Positions 34,601 to 48,400 of a DNA stretch of 64,000 bases are shown piece by piece (the first letter of the stretch is position 1; every line of letters starts with the position of its first letter). This stretch comes from Marthasterias glacialis (lineage: Eukaryota > Echinodermata > Asteroidea > Forcipulatida > Asteriidae): NCBI GenBank assembly GCA_911728455.2, contig OU452228.1, positions 3,100,001-3,164,000 on the forward strand, written 5' to 3'. The notes under the pieces were generated by a model. It was not told the origin of the DNA. It did no database searches and worked only from the letters and a program-made list of their open reading frames with translations. A program made the position numbers and the translations under genes.

Positions 34601-37600
34601 TTAACTTTATATGTTTTTCAAGTCCAGACATCCCAAAGGTTCAGAAAATGTTAAAAGAGAAAGAAATGGTGATGTAAAAATACCAGTACATTGTAGAGCC
34701 TAATTTAAAGAGTTATGTTTAGATCTGTGGTGTACAGTAGTGAATATTTCCTTGTACTTCAAGCCCTGAAATAAGTGTACATGGTTCTACAGTGTTATGG
34801 GAAACAAGATGGCCGTCCAATGTATACATGTAGGTCTGCGTTTAAAAAAATATAATTTGTTGGTGTATCGGTTATGTGGGAGAACCTTATGCTCAACTGA
34901 TACTGTACAATTTTTTGAGTTCGTCCATTCTAACAGCAAGCGCCTCGAAAATGAAAACACTCAATTTCAATAACAACCTTTGTAGAGCTAACATCCCAAC
35001 AAATAGTCGGTGTTTAGATAGTGTATGGATGGATGAATGCAAATATCCCAGAAATGCTTGCAAATGGTGTACGATAACAAGTAACAATGTCCTTACACAC
35101 GATTGCGTCCATATCAGATAACTTGATCTTGTATTCTCCTCATGAAAAGCTCTATAGCACCATAGAGCAATACAAGGAGTACAAAGGGCAATCTAGACAT
35201 TGCCAGTCCAAGTTTTATTCAATGTGAAAGATAAATATAGAATAATGGAAGATCCCAAAATGTCCATGTGCATGGTGTTTTCATGCCCAATTAGTTGATG
35301 GCTCAAAACCTGACAAGATTAATCATAGCGTAAAGGAGACCATACATTAACAAATGCGAACAAAGACCATCCATTGTTACTGACTGAAAGCTCAATAGTT
35401 TGTTAGGTTTAACCAAAAGGAGATCAGGGATGGTGCTTTTACAATGGTGGGTTTAAACCCAACACAAACTTACTAACACAGAACTTTACAAATGATCAAC
35501 AGCCAGGTCCCAATTTCGTAAAGCTTGCTCAGCATGAAAAAACAATTCAGATTACTGCTACCTGCCAAAGTACCAAGTCTTTAGTGAGACTGGACTTCCT
35601 CTAATCTTAAAAAAGTTTTCAAAGCATTTTTTGTCTGTTTAGAAACTACAATAAAACGAAATTTAACCCAACACACGCTGTTGCACACATTTGATTTACA
35701 GTCAATGGTGTCATTATGATTGACTGTACACTGTAGGTATAATATCGTATTTAGATGAAGAGTGGTAGTATCTTGCATCATAGCCTATTTTCATTTTCTT
35801 TGATTGCAAGGTCCATTACAGAGTACACAATTAAGCAACCAGTAATTGCAGTTCCTGATTGGGGACGATTATGCAATCAAATTATGCTGGGATATTAGAC
35901 TGCAGTATACCAGCCTCACAACAGGAGTGACCTGTAGGCCTGTACTGTAGTGTACAGTGTAATTAAACTGTTATGCTGAATCTTCAAATAGAAAGACCAC
36001 CATTAAGCTTGGATAGACAAGCCTTTGGGTCACAGTGTTTAGGTACACTTTTGTCTATCTTGGCCAGCTTAAATTGGTTATAAATGTTGTCCCTTGATTC
36101 TTGTTTTACCGCTTCTGTTGTTTTCGGCATGATTCTTGTTTATTTATTTGTCTTGAGCTGTTCTTTCTTTGGCTCTTGTTATTTTTGTTGTTTTTCCCTT
36201 GCCTTTTCGCTTGGTTGCTCAGCCACCCCCTCCCTTTCCCATCTCTTTTGTTCCAATTTCGATTTGTCTTTATAGTTTTATGTATCATTTATTATTTTGC
36301 TTGATTCTGTTTACTTTTTTGTGAACTTTATTAGTCATTAAATCTTGGCCGAATGAAAAATAATAGGCCTAATAATAATAAAAATACATTTGTTAACACT
36401 TTCTAGGGAAGTTACATTGCATCAGATGCGTATAATACATTAGAAATTATGATTTCTATTTTTTTATTTCAATGCATAGCAATTGGCATAATATAATATA
36501 TTGCATTTAATATTTGGTCTTGGTCAGTGCAGTGTCAATACCGTGGGGTTTTCCAGTTTGGGTGTCATTTGTTCATGTTGTTGCTCACTTGCAAGTTGTT
36601 TTAAAAAGCACCTGGATGAGGTTGAAACCTTGCATTATTTATTTTTATTATTGCAAAAGTGAACAAAAGCCAGCAGAAGCCAACTAGAAGAGTTGATAAG
36701 CAGATATCAGCAGAAACAACCAAATCCAAAGGGATGATCACATGTTTCAATGCCACTCATAAAATAACAAAAACTACAAATATTCTCAAAACTTGAGACA
36801 GATTAAAAATGCTTTCAGCTTACATGGCTATAATAAATTTGTTCATGGTCATGGAATAGCCTATAGTATGTCTGTGCATGCAACGTGAACTTTATGCCAT
36901 GTAATCTTATTCAATAATATAAAAAAATTATGAGCAGGTTCGAATGTAAAAGGTTCTGAAGAAAGAAACATGTGTAATTGAATCCTTAAATATCAGTACT
37001 GTCCCCTTGAGAATAAAGGCCTAATATGATAGTTTTATAACGTACATGCACATTGTACTGGAAGAACAATGTTGGGTTTTTACATAAAGACTTGCGATCG
37101 TCAGTCCACACATGAATGTACATGTAACCAGGGGAGGAGAAATCCACTAGACCGCAGGGTTTGTAGCTTAAAATGTTTACTGGAACAGGATTCATTTTAG
37201 AAAACTGGGAGAAAAAAAAATAAAAAATAGGCCCACCCACAAAGTTTAACATTTGAACTGTTTCAATTTGAACAAGCACTAAGGGAAGAATTACATGTTG
37301 GCCTATCTCACTTGTCTTATATTTATCAGACTGAAAGACAACATTTCGGTTTGGACAAAAACACAAGACCGCCGGACTTGTCCAGTCATGAGTTTACTGG
37401 CCTGATGCTAAAATCACTGGCCTCTGGACTGTGGTCTTGTTTGAGTAAATTTTGAGCCCTGATGCATTATGTAGGCCTGCTTGGAATGGCAAAAAGTATA
37501 ACCAATAGCAATACAATTCAATAAATTTACACATTTATATAGCACTCTTACTCATCAAAGACGGTTACACAGCGCTGAGCAGTGTCTAAAAAAATTACCA

Positions 37601-39460
37601 AATAATATAGTTTTCATGTTGGTCATTGTAACTGATTTGAAGTGCCCTGAATTTCCTGTAGCCCCACCCTTATTTAAAATGTGTTAGGGCCTAGTACATG
37701 TACCTTTATTATTAGATGCTGCACTGTCCTGTATTGTATAGATACCCAAGGACGAGGGTCCAGTAAAATTACTTTTATGAATGGAATGTATTATTAATAC
37801 TGACATGGCCTTTTCTATGGTTCTTTTTGTAATTTTTGTTCCTAATCTTTTATTCAAAAGCTGTCTTATTTGTATATTACTAAATATACACAGCGTGCTA
37901 CACAGTTTTTGTATTGTACACTTGTTACTTTGTGGATGCACAGTGTACTCGTACAATGTACATGTACATTGTATCTGATTCCTTTCCATGACTGACCCAA
38001 ATAGAAATTTGCATATTGTTGGGTACAAGTGCATCAGACTGCAATTGTCCATGTAGACTGGAGTTGTACTGTGTGCTCTTGCTGTTATTATTTGAGTGGA
38101 AATTTAGAGTGGATTGAATCTTTCAGATTGTGGCATACATGTACTCAGGGCTCGATTTAGACACTAGCCCGGTGTACAAACACTAGTCAAGAGTGCCGCG
38201 GGCTAGTCAAACTTGACGCAAGTTTGACTAGCCCCTAACGTCAGTAACTTACCGTTGATGTGATATTTCATTTTTAATATGTGACCATGATTGAATAAAA
38301 TAAACATAAACTTCAATGTTGGAGTATTCATTGTCAATTTGTATACAATGTTAGTGTCAATGACTTGTGTTTTGGTTTGACTTTATGACTGACAACATCG
38401 AGCACGGAGGTGTACACACGTGATTGTATCATAGACCCGGAAGCAGCTCGACAACTGAATCAATGGTGCCCGACAATCTCATAGTAGTTGTGTGTTTCGG
38501 TGTCTGGGAACCGCACAATGCATGATGTAGTACGAATTGGCGACTGTGGCTTCGGCTGTTATAAGAAGGACATTGGTTTAGGATGATGGCATGACATCGT
38601 GCTGATGCAGCCGGAGCCATAAGCTGCTAATTGGCATGCTTAAATGCCCTCTATCGGCATAAAACGTTTTCTTCTTTCTGTCTTACAATTGATCACCCTT
38701 GAGTTACTGATTTTCAACTTGACGAAGTCCCATAAATTGCAACAGTTTGGAAATTTATGAATGTAAGCAATCCGAAAAGGAAGGAAACATCAGAGAAAAA
38801 GGCAGTTGAGTATGAGCAAATTAAGGGGAGGTAAACCTATACACCAGAGTGGGAGCATGATTTTCCATGGCTTGAAATGGTCAATTCAATGATGGTGTGT
38901 AAGCCATGCTGGCTGTACAACACAGCGGGGGCAGGAAGAAAAAATAACTTATTCGTCGAATGTACAAATAAGTTTCTGTAGGGTTATTGGTCGGGCTAGT
39001 CAAAAGTTTAGTTCACTAGACCGGTGGTCTAGTCAGGAAAAAAGGTTAGCGCAAGCCCTGGTACTGTAAGTGTGCTATAAAGCCTTTAGCTATCATTAAT
39101 GGCGTGTCGTGGCCGAGCGGATAAGAACACCGGACTCAAGCTCTGGTGTTTCGTGACACTTGTGTCCTCAAGCGAGACACTTAACCATTATTGCTGCATC
39201 CTTTGGATGGGATGTAAAGCCGTAGGTCCTGTGTGTTGTGTAATGCACGTAAAAGAACCCAGTGCACTTATCAAAAAGAGAAGGGGTTCGCCACGGTGTT
39301 CCTGGTTTCATCGACTGCAGATTGCGCCACAGCACCTTGTAAACCGTTATATGGTGCTAAAGGAACAGGTCTCATACTTCATAACTCCTACACATGTAAT
39401 AACTTGCAGGATAAATACTGTGCGCTTAGAAACACCCGTATGAAGCGCCCTATAAATGTA

Positions 39461-39497
<37 letters not shown>

Positions 39498-42400
39498 GTT
39501 TTTGGGATTTGTCTGTTTGGAGCAGATTAATGTTGTTCAAAGCATGCATACTGTCGTGTATGTGGAGGAATGTGTATAGAATTAGAATCTGGTTGTTCAT
39601 TCCCCCTTAATGTCTCATGTTTAAATACCTGTGTAAGTCCTAACACTAGAGTTAGGTAAATTAAACCATGTAGAGTGAAATGAATGCCACCTCAACTCAG
39701 CAGGAAAGGCCACTCTGTAGACTGCCAATATTGACCCAATGTTGGATCTAGGCCGAAGTGAGATTGATTCTCATATCCTGAGTAGTGACAGCAAATTGCC
39801 AGCATCCCATGAAATAGCAAGTCCATTGCACACTTGAGGACGTGAAATTGTCCACCCTCCACAAGAACTACATGTAGTGACGTAAAACAAAATTCCAGGG
39901 TGCCCTGAAACATCTGTGTAATGTGTGATCATCAAATTGACACGCACACTGAAACCTTTAAAGCATTCTCACAATAGTAAGAAATTATATGACTACACTG
40001 ACAAATCTGCAATGCTATGCTGCAATTAACAAAATAGTAGAAGCTTGCATTATGTATACACTGAATGCAGTTTTATGAGTTTTTTTGTCCGTGTTTCTTA
40101 ACAAGTTTGTTTTTAAACCAAAATAAATTTACTTAAATGTGAATGATAAATTATTGTATTTTTTTGGTAAGAGCCAAACTAATGATGTAAGGGCCTACAC
40201 CTCACATCACATCTCAGTATGTCACACAATGCCATTAGAATGAAATGACCATAAGATTGTTTTTTTTTTATTTATACACTTTGGAATTTAAGGGGGCAGA
40301 AGACCCATTTATACAATTAATTTAAATTCAAACTAATTACACAAAATTATTGACAAGTTGCTACTTGTATTGTATGTACATGTGTGTGCACAGGCTTTAT
40401 ACTTTGTTGTACATGTGCATGTATTACACTTGAGGCAGTTTTTTCCCCATTGGTAAAGAGCACATGTACTCCAATGATGGAAATTTAAATGTGTTCTGGA
40501 TCATTTCAAAGGGCATCAAGGCAATTGGCTTTGTTGCTTTTGTACTGGATCATTTCAAAGGGCATCAAGGCAATTGGCTTTGTTGCTTTTGTACTGGATC
40601 ATTTCAAAGGGCATCAAGGCAATTGTCTTTGTTGCTTTTGTACTGGATCATTTCAAAGGGCATCAAGGCAATTGTCTTTGTTGCTTTTGTACTGGATCAT
40701 TTCAAAGGGCATCAAGGCAATTGGCTTTGTTGCTTTTGTACTGGATCATTTCAAAGGGCATCAAGGCAATTGTCTTTGTTGCTTTTGTACTGGATCATTT
40801 CAAAGGGCATCAAGGCAATTGGCTTTGTTGCTTTTGTGTATCAGTGAACCAGGCCTGTCTGTGTGCACATTTTGCCCTAGATACAGTATGGAGCTACATG
40901 TACTGTGATGTTTTTTTCTTGAATATACAGTGTGCCTGCCACACATGTGCAATAGATTACAAGTCAATAGAGGGGTCCTTTTTCTGTTTATAAGTCTGAC
41001 CTGACATTACCACCTAACACCTTCACTGATTGCCTAATGTGTTTTAGGTGTTAATAGCATTAAAGTCAATCTTCTTGTACTGTTGGGAAATCACTTGGGA
41101 CCTCTTCCTCTGAGTGAGGGATGTGGTCAACCATCTTGTGTTTCTCATTATATTTAAAAACTTACCAAATAAACAGACTGAGGCTGACCACAAATTACTT
41201 AACCTTGTAACCTGTGGCAGTGTGTATAGCCATGTTAGTCTGATCTAATAGATAAAACAATGAAGGTAGTGCGGGTTCTCCCCATGTTTTTTTAAAACTG
41301 TTGGGCATTCTGGACCACAACTTTGAAAGTGTGGCTGAAGCACGCTGAATTGAAACCAGGTCCTTGAAATGTTTTAATTTGATGTTTATGTTTCGTTTGA
41401 AAATCTTTATCGTGCAATCTGGAGCATTCAAAATTGATTTATGTCATGATTTTTTGTGAATTTGATATATTAATACAAAAACAATATAATAATTTTTAAT
41501 ATATGTATATGTACATTTTTTTGGCTTATCGGCCGTAATTTCCACGTAATTCGTGCATATCAGCCCGATATGCTACATGTAGCTTGTGAGTGGGGAGAAC
41601 CCTAGTAGTAGTACATGCAGGACATGTACTTAAAGACTAACTAATTACAAAAAACTGCATGAGCTTTGGTAACAGCAACCACTTCATCATATGCGACAAG
41701 ATACTCAATCTGTACTACCAGGAAGATATCCTCTACTAGTCTTGCATTAGTGGATCCTAGTGCATGTATTACTATACACAACCCACTAGTCTTCTCTAGT
41801 GGGACTAGATTTCATGATCCTGCAGCCAACTCCGGAGGGGTGGTTTGTGGGCTAAGTCAGGTTCATGGAACATACATGAATGACGTCCACTATTGGTGAG
41901 TGTAATAACAATGGGTTAGTGCACATGTAAGGTATGGTAGCTTAACGATTAACAACTTGAACCTTTACTGAACGACTGCAATGGTGTAAGTTATACATGA
42001 CTGGTTTTGGGGAAGAGTAAATTCATTATGTTGTCTAGTTTGGCATGCATACATTGTACTGTAATGCAATGGGGACAGGCTGGCTAGGAAAAGATGTCTG
42101 GGTTGGCCCATAGTTTGCCTTATCTATCTGTATTGATGGAAATAGAATAATTTATGATCTAGTGCCATACTTTTGACATCTAAAAAAAGTTTAACAACAG
42201 CTAAAGAGTTGGACTGTGTTGTCAAACAGTTCCATAACAGGACTGATCATGGCAAAATGAACATGCATGGAAGCACGCACTCTACATGTAAATAATTTGT
42301 ATGCTGCATTTGTTGGCATTAGTTAAAGACACATCATATTGATTCATGTACATACTCTATAAATGGATATTTATTATGAATTCTAGTTGCCACAAATTGA

Positions 42401-45400
42401 TAAAATGTCCTTAATGAGAATATATCTTTATACAAGATGGCTAATCTAAACCTGCATTTATTATACTAATACATACAGGTACTAAAGTGCACATTTTGCT
42501 CTCTAAACTACATGTAGCCTCATTTTACTGGTATACAATACCATGTGTTACACAAGCCCTGGATTTATGTTAATTCAGCAGAGTGATAAAGCTTCTTGAT
42601 TCAATCAAAAGCATCTGACCCACATACTGCAATGTATATAATCACATAATACCATACAAAATGCAATGCAAAACTGACAGACTGTGTAGAAACATGCCCT
42701 TGATTTGATAACGAGGCAAAACATTGTAAACAAGGGGCACAGTCCAATTATTTACATTAACATACATGTATTTGCCCGTCCCCCAAAAAGCAAAGGGCTG
42801 GAATGCTCCTTATCTACAAACCTAACAGTACATGTACACTGTAATTTGTAAAGGCTAAAGGGATGGCAGAGTAAGGTTGTAGCCAATCCTCTAGGCTGAT
42901 ACTGCTGAACATGTACTTACATGTAGGTTGTGCAAAGACATTATTTTTTACAGTACTGAATTTGAACTGAAATCACAAATTGGAGCCAAAGGGCACAACT
43001 ACATGTTTAATACTAATAGCCTACATGTTGTATGTTTGACATGGGATTGCGCAATGTACATCAGGGGAAATAAATATTCAAAAAATATTTGCTCAAATAC
43101 AGCATAGGAGGCTGTAGGAGGCTGTATACATGTAGTATGATCTGTATGAATCTGGGTTGATACATTGCACATGTACATTAAGTAGTTCCTTCATGGTGCG
43201 TACTGCATACTTTGACAGATAAAACAGGCATGGTGAATTTGACAATATTGGTCTGTGTACTGTGCAAGTGTTGTCAATGCAGTTGTTTGGCACGTACACC
43301 ATGCAGTCTTAGGGCTGTCATTTCACAGTTGGCCTCTTCAACAGCTGATTTGTAATGTGATAATTTATGTTACTTGCATGGCTCCTGCAGAGAGTCGTGA
43401 ACCCAGACAACAAATCAAAAATAATCCCAAGCTGGAGGGAGGAGCCAAGAAGAGGTACCTCCAGGGGTTGAAGAGGGTCAGGAAAGTGGAGGATTTTCTG
43501 ACCATGAATTTCATCTTTGAAAGAGCAAAGCTAGTTTTGTATTGAGAAGGGTTACGTGTACATGTAGCTCCCATTAGGCTTGATGGAATTATTGTACATT
43601 GTATTGAGGGGGCATCAATACAAAAACTAGCGCAACAGGGGTAATGGCCTCTATAAAATTCATAACCTGAACTAACAAAAAGAAAAGGAAAAGAGTGAAC
43701 AAGAACGACTGAAATGTAAGCAAGTTCAACTTGAAAAGTAGGATAGCATACATCAAAGCTGGGCCCCAATGATTTGCAGAATTGCAGTTGCACTGGTGGT
43801 CTACTGATGTTGTTTACTATAATAAACATTGACACCATTGAAGCTTCAACAGTTCATACTTGGAAAAATCATCTTGTGTCCTGATTGAGTTTTGTTGGTG
43901 AAGGAGCAGGATAACCATGTCTCAAGGGTATCATAAAAATATAGTCTGTTTCCATTGGGACATGTAAGAGAGCACTTTCCCAGGGGCACATTGAACAGAA
44001 TTTCCTGAAAACTTTGCTTCTGATGTGTAGTCTTCTCCCTGAAAATTGCTTTATCACAGAAAAGCTGTACCCATAAAGACATCCAGCTTCTCTACACCCA
44101 ATAGCTTTCTTTTGTCAGTAGTTATCACCCGATTGTGGTTAAACTGACAAGGTTTACCTTTAAATCACAACAATTAGGCCTACCCTGTCACATTGACAGC
44201 AAGGTGAAACCTACAGAAATAGTGATGATGTGTTTAGTACTAGTGGTGTAGTGTGCCTTGTAGCCTGTCATACTCAAGTTGTAAACTTGTATTGTCAAGA
44301 GAGCTTTGTTGATGGTTGAATTATAGCTTACCTGTTGTGCAGTGCACACAATTGAAAATGATGTGAAAATCGACTGAAAATTGCTGTGTACACATTGTAT
44401 GTACTGAAACTGCAATTTTATTATTGTATTTGAAGCGAGATTGGATGGATGGTTTTATTCAGTAGTACTGTTTAGTGTACACAAGTACGCATAACAAAGT
44501 CTTTATGTCTTGATAAACATGTAGAAGTCTCTGGGGAGGTCAACTGCACAAATACTGTTATACATGTACACATATTATGAGTCATGAGAGAAGTCAACCA
44601 CACATAAAATCAGGTATTGATTTGTTGACTACTTGGAATTAATCCAATAGGATCCATTCTAAGAGTTTCACGTACACACATATGTGTAGAAGTAGCTTGA
44701 GCAGATCATGCAAAAATGGTATTGGTACTGTTATTGTCTAAGTGTACATGATCTAGTGCAATCCTTTAATGTAGGTTCTTTCACCTGTGCAGCCTTGATG
44801 GCATCTTGGATAAAATATAAGTATTGTTTAACTACAATACACATTGGTGGACAGGGTATAAATAGTGCTTGCTCTGACAATGTTTGTGTTCACTGTACAA
44901 ACTGAAAGTACATTCAGTACTGCCATGACTGTGCAAGTTACATTTTTGTATCCTACAAGTATACAAGACAAGGGAGAGTTTTCAAGGATCAATGCTGTAC
45001 ATGTATGCATCATGTATGGAGACATTGCACTGTTTTGTCAGCCTGTAATCTTGTAAAGTAGGTCAGAAGAATTTGCAAGGTCCATGTCCCCAGGACTGTT
45101 ACACAAAACACTCTCAAGGGCAGGTTGTGATTATGTAGTGATTAGTGGAGTCCCTGCTCAATGGTTGCCCAGGACAAAACATCTTTTGAAATGCTTAATT
45201 TTTAATGTACCATGAACCATGAAGCTTAATAGTGTTTGTGTACATGTACAGGTATGTCTGGAAGTAGTTAGTTCTTTTGATTATATGTAATGTGTACTTC
45301 TCCATTCAGAAAATAATTGACCAAAATAATTTAGGACATTGGTGGCAAATCGATTCTGTGTGCAAACAACAAAATTGAAGGTCTTTGTAACAAGGGGGTC

Positions 45401-48400
45401 TCCTGTTCGTTGAAAGTTCTCATCAAGAATTGATTGTTAATATAGGGTCAAAAGGAAGTGTGCATTTAAACAAATTAAAACGAAGTAAAATTGCCAGTGA
45501 ATTAATGAGTTTGTTATTCTTGGCATGCTGCTGATGCATGTATTGGCATGATAGGGAACTTCTTGGACTACAAGTCGAGTTCTGGCCTTGTTGTTTGATG
45601 TCAGTTGTTTACTTAAAAATGTAACATCATGGTAACATCAAGTTGGTTGTACATCCACATGTTTTAAGTGTGTACTATTCAGAAAAAGTACAAGATGAAG
45701 CTACGAATGTGTACCTCTTAAAACAAAAAACATACTTGAATAAATGAAGAAATGGAGCACAGCACCCATTTGAGAAAATGGCCAACGTCACACACAGAGC
45801 TACTGTCTGCCACACTGGCCATTTTGTGGGTCAAATTGCACATAGGAATTATGTTAAGTGTGTTAATGCTGGTCACCTAAAGTATGCACTACATGTACAC
45901 TTTATACACAACTGGGGACAATGACTTCCAAAATGGGGCAACCAAGATTATTGTGATGATGATATCAGGTGAATTGGGTCAATAAACATTTAAAGAGAGA
46001 AATGTCGCCTTGTCGGGTCAACACGTGTACAATGTATGTAATTAATGTATCATGTGATGTTTTAGGTTGTATCCTTTGTTCATGCTTAACAGTTTTGGAT
46101 GGTCGCCTGTACACTAATCTGAGCAGTTCAATCATGGTGGTTTACACCACCACAGCTAGGTTTGCCGTACGCACAGGCAACGCGACAGTAGCTGCGGTGG
46201 TGCAAACCACCATTGACGAGCTGCTCGGATTAGTGTATACATAATGGCATACAATGTTGTACATACTTGGTGTAGATAGTACTTGCTGATCTGTGTGAAC
46301 ACATCTCAACATGAAATCGCACATCATGTAGTTCACAGTAGTACAGGTACACTATTTGCACAGGACAAGTGTTAACAGTGAGTGTGCATGTGTGTGAATT
46401 GTTCCAGCTGTGTCATTGTTCCACAGGTGGTTATTATTTATTCTTTCTGTATGGAATCATTTTGTTTTCACACTTCCCTGTGTCCTGATTGTTTTCTTAT
46501 GCAAACAATCACTCTTATAATGCTCGTTAACTCGATCAATGGTATGTTCTACATCACCAAATAGGTCGTTTGCTGTTCCAGATTGGAGTAATTTTAAATT
46601 GTATTACTTTACCAAGGTCTGTTGGAGGAAGAGACCAATGTGGTCTCAAGCATGGGTCAGAGTTTGGGAAAATAGCTATTAAATATTTTTCTTTCTTTAA
46701 ATGTGATTCTTCAGAATTAACAAAACAGCACAATTAAACACCTAGTGGTATTGTTGACTTGTTTACAATTGATCGAGTGGTCAAGATATCTGTTTACCAG
46801 TTGGCGCCGGATGTCATGTATGTACACGAAAATGTTGTCCGAACCAGCAAACTGGGTGTGCACAGAGCATGCACATGCTGTCTAATGCTTCGTTTTTCCT
46901 ACACAAAGAGGAAACGTGGTCTTAAATATTTCGCCGAAGTTTGACCATTATGTGGGGGTTATTGTGTAATCCCCAATTCCAGACATTTGTCTTTTTGTTC
47001 CAAGAAGAGGATTACGAGACATTGAGAGGCTTCCACTATTGTTTATTCATTATATTTCGACTCAATGGAGGTATGACCATGTTTACACTTGATCCAGCAA
47101 GGGCGATCAAAGGAGGATCAGATCCTGCAAGGGTGATCAAAGGGCGATCAACAGCTAGTGTAAACGCAAGAGCGATCAGAATCTGATCCCCCTTCAATGC
47201 AGGAACAGATCCTGCAAGTGGGATAAAAAAAAAACAAGTGTAAGCGCAAAGCAGGATCAGACCCTGCTATTTGACCTGCCAACTTCCGGTCTCGAATGCG
47301 GGGCGGGTTGGAAAAACATGAGGACGGACAAGTAAACTATTTATGAAAAATTGGAGATCGATGTTCTCGCAGTTTTCCAACTTTCGTGCAGAAAAACAAT
47401 GAATCAATACACATTGCAGTTGTTGTTGTTAACATATCCAGACCACAGTTACATGTATTTCTTACAAGAAAATAATCCTGTCAGACAGGACAGAGAAAAA
47501 TGGAAGATTAGAGATACATGTATTCGACATAATCTTGACTATCAAAGTCATCGAATATTTAGATTGAAACAGTTGAATCTAACCAAAATGTACATGTTGA
47601 GTGTTCCTTGTTACAGCTTGATGCATGGTGTAAACAGTTGCACACAATAGATTTAGACCAGTCCACGTATTTTTGTAGATCGTTTTTTCTAATCGCATTG
47701 TCTTATGAATGTGTTTTCTTGTTGCAGGACAATCTCAACGTTTTTCTTGGAGCCTGTGAGGAAATAGGGCTAAAGTCTGCGCAACTCTTCCATCCAGGAG
47801 ACCTACAGGATTTATCAAGCAGAGCAAGGTATTCCAATCGCAATCAGACTCCAACACAAAGCCCTTAAATTGATCTTAAGAAAAGTAAAAAACCTGAGCT
47901 CGAGTAGTTTGTTTTACGTCTATGATTTTGACGCTATATACATGTTCTTCTTCTTCTTCGTCTTACTATTATTATTATGAGAGGGTACCCAAATCTGATG
48001 ATATGCATCATGTAGGGCTTATATTGTTTTACAGTAATGCATGAAATTCAGTGAGTTTCTTCTAACATGAGGAATTCAGTCCTGCAAAGATCACACAAAA
48101 TAAAATGTGAGGAATAAACCACAGGGGAAACTGAACTGGGTAAATAAAAAAAAAATGTAATTTCTTTATTTACCCCGAAATTGTTTTAAAAATAAAATCT
48201 GGGCTCTGAGTATCCACTGACCAAAGTCCAGTAACTTTTGCAACGGGCAAATATTAACCTAACATATGAGTACAGCAGCCTATATTTTCACAACACATAT
48301 TTCCTCAAGATTATTTCTGAAGCTTTTTCAGTCCAAACCTCTTGTAAAAACAGTGCAGCAAATTAAAAAGAGACATGGGCCCAATATCATAAAGCTTCTG

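Larger units (their letters stand above)
28776..47727 (+). other. LMO7-like intron 3 (18.95 kb)
   Basis: The largest intron visible. It holds G-rich runs near 29250 and 31062, a short foldback (33414-33527), two hAT-like elements, a SINE, a 49-bp minisatellite, repeats R1 and R3 and a foldback at 46108. Between these no gene, RNA or strong frame was recognised; the 172-codon frame at 31660-32178 has no motif. Confidence 0.6.

Noticed and set aside
40464-40993. Three overlapping repeat-rich frames of 127-139 codons
   Set aside because: They are the three frames of a 49-bp minisatellite; the unit length is not a multiple of three and no gene context exists.
43255-43838. Frames of 96 (plus) and 157 (minus) codons in intron 3
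   Set aside because: They overlap on opposite strands, lack motifs and have no splice support as an extra exon; CH-domain continuity needs no exon here.
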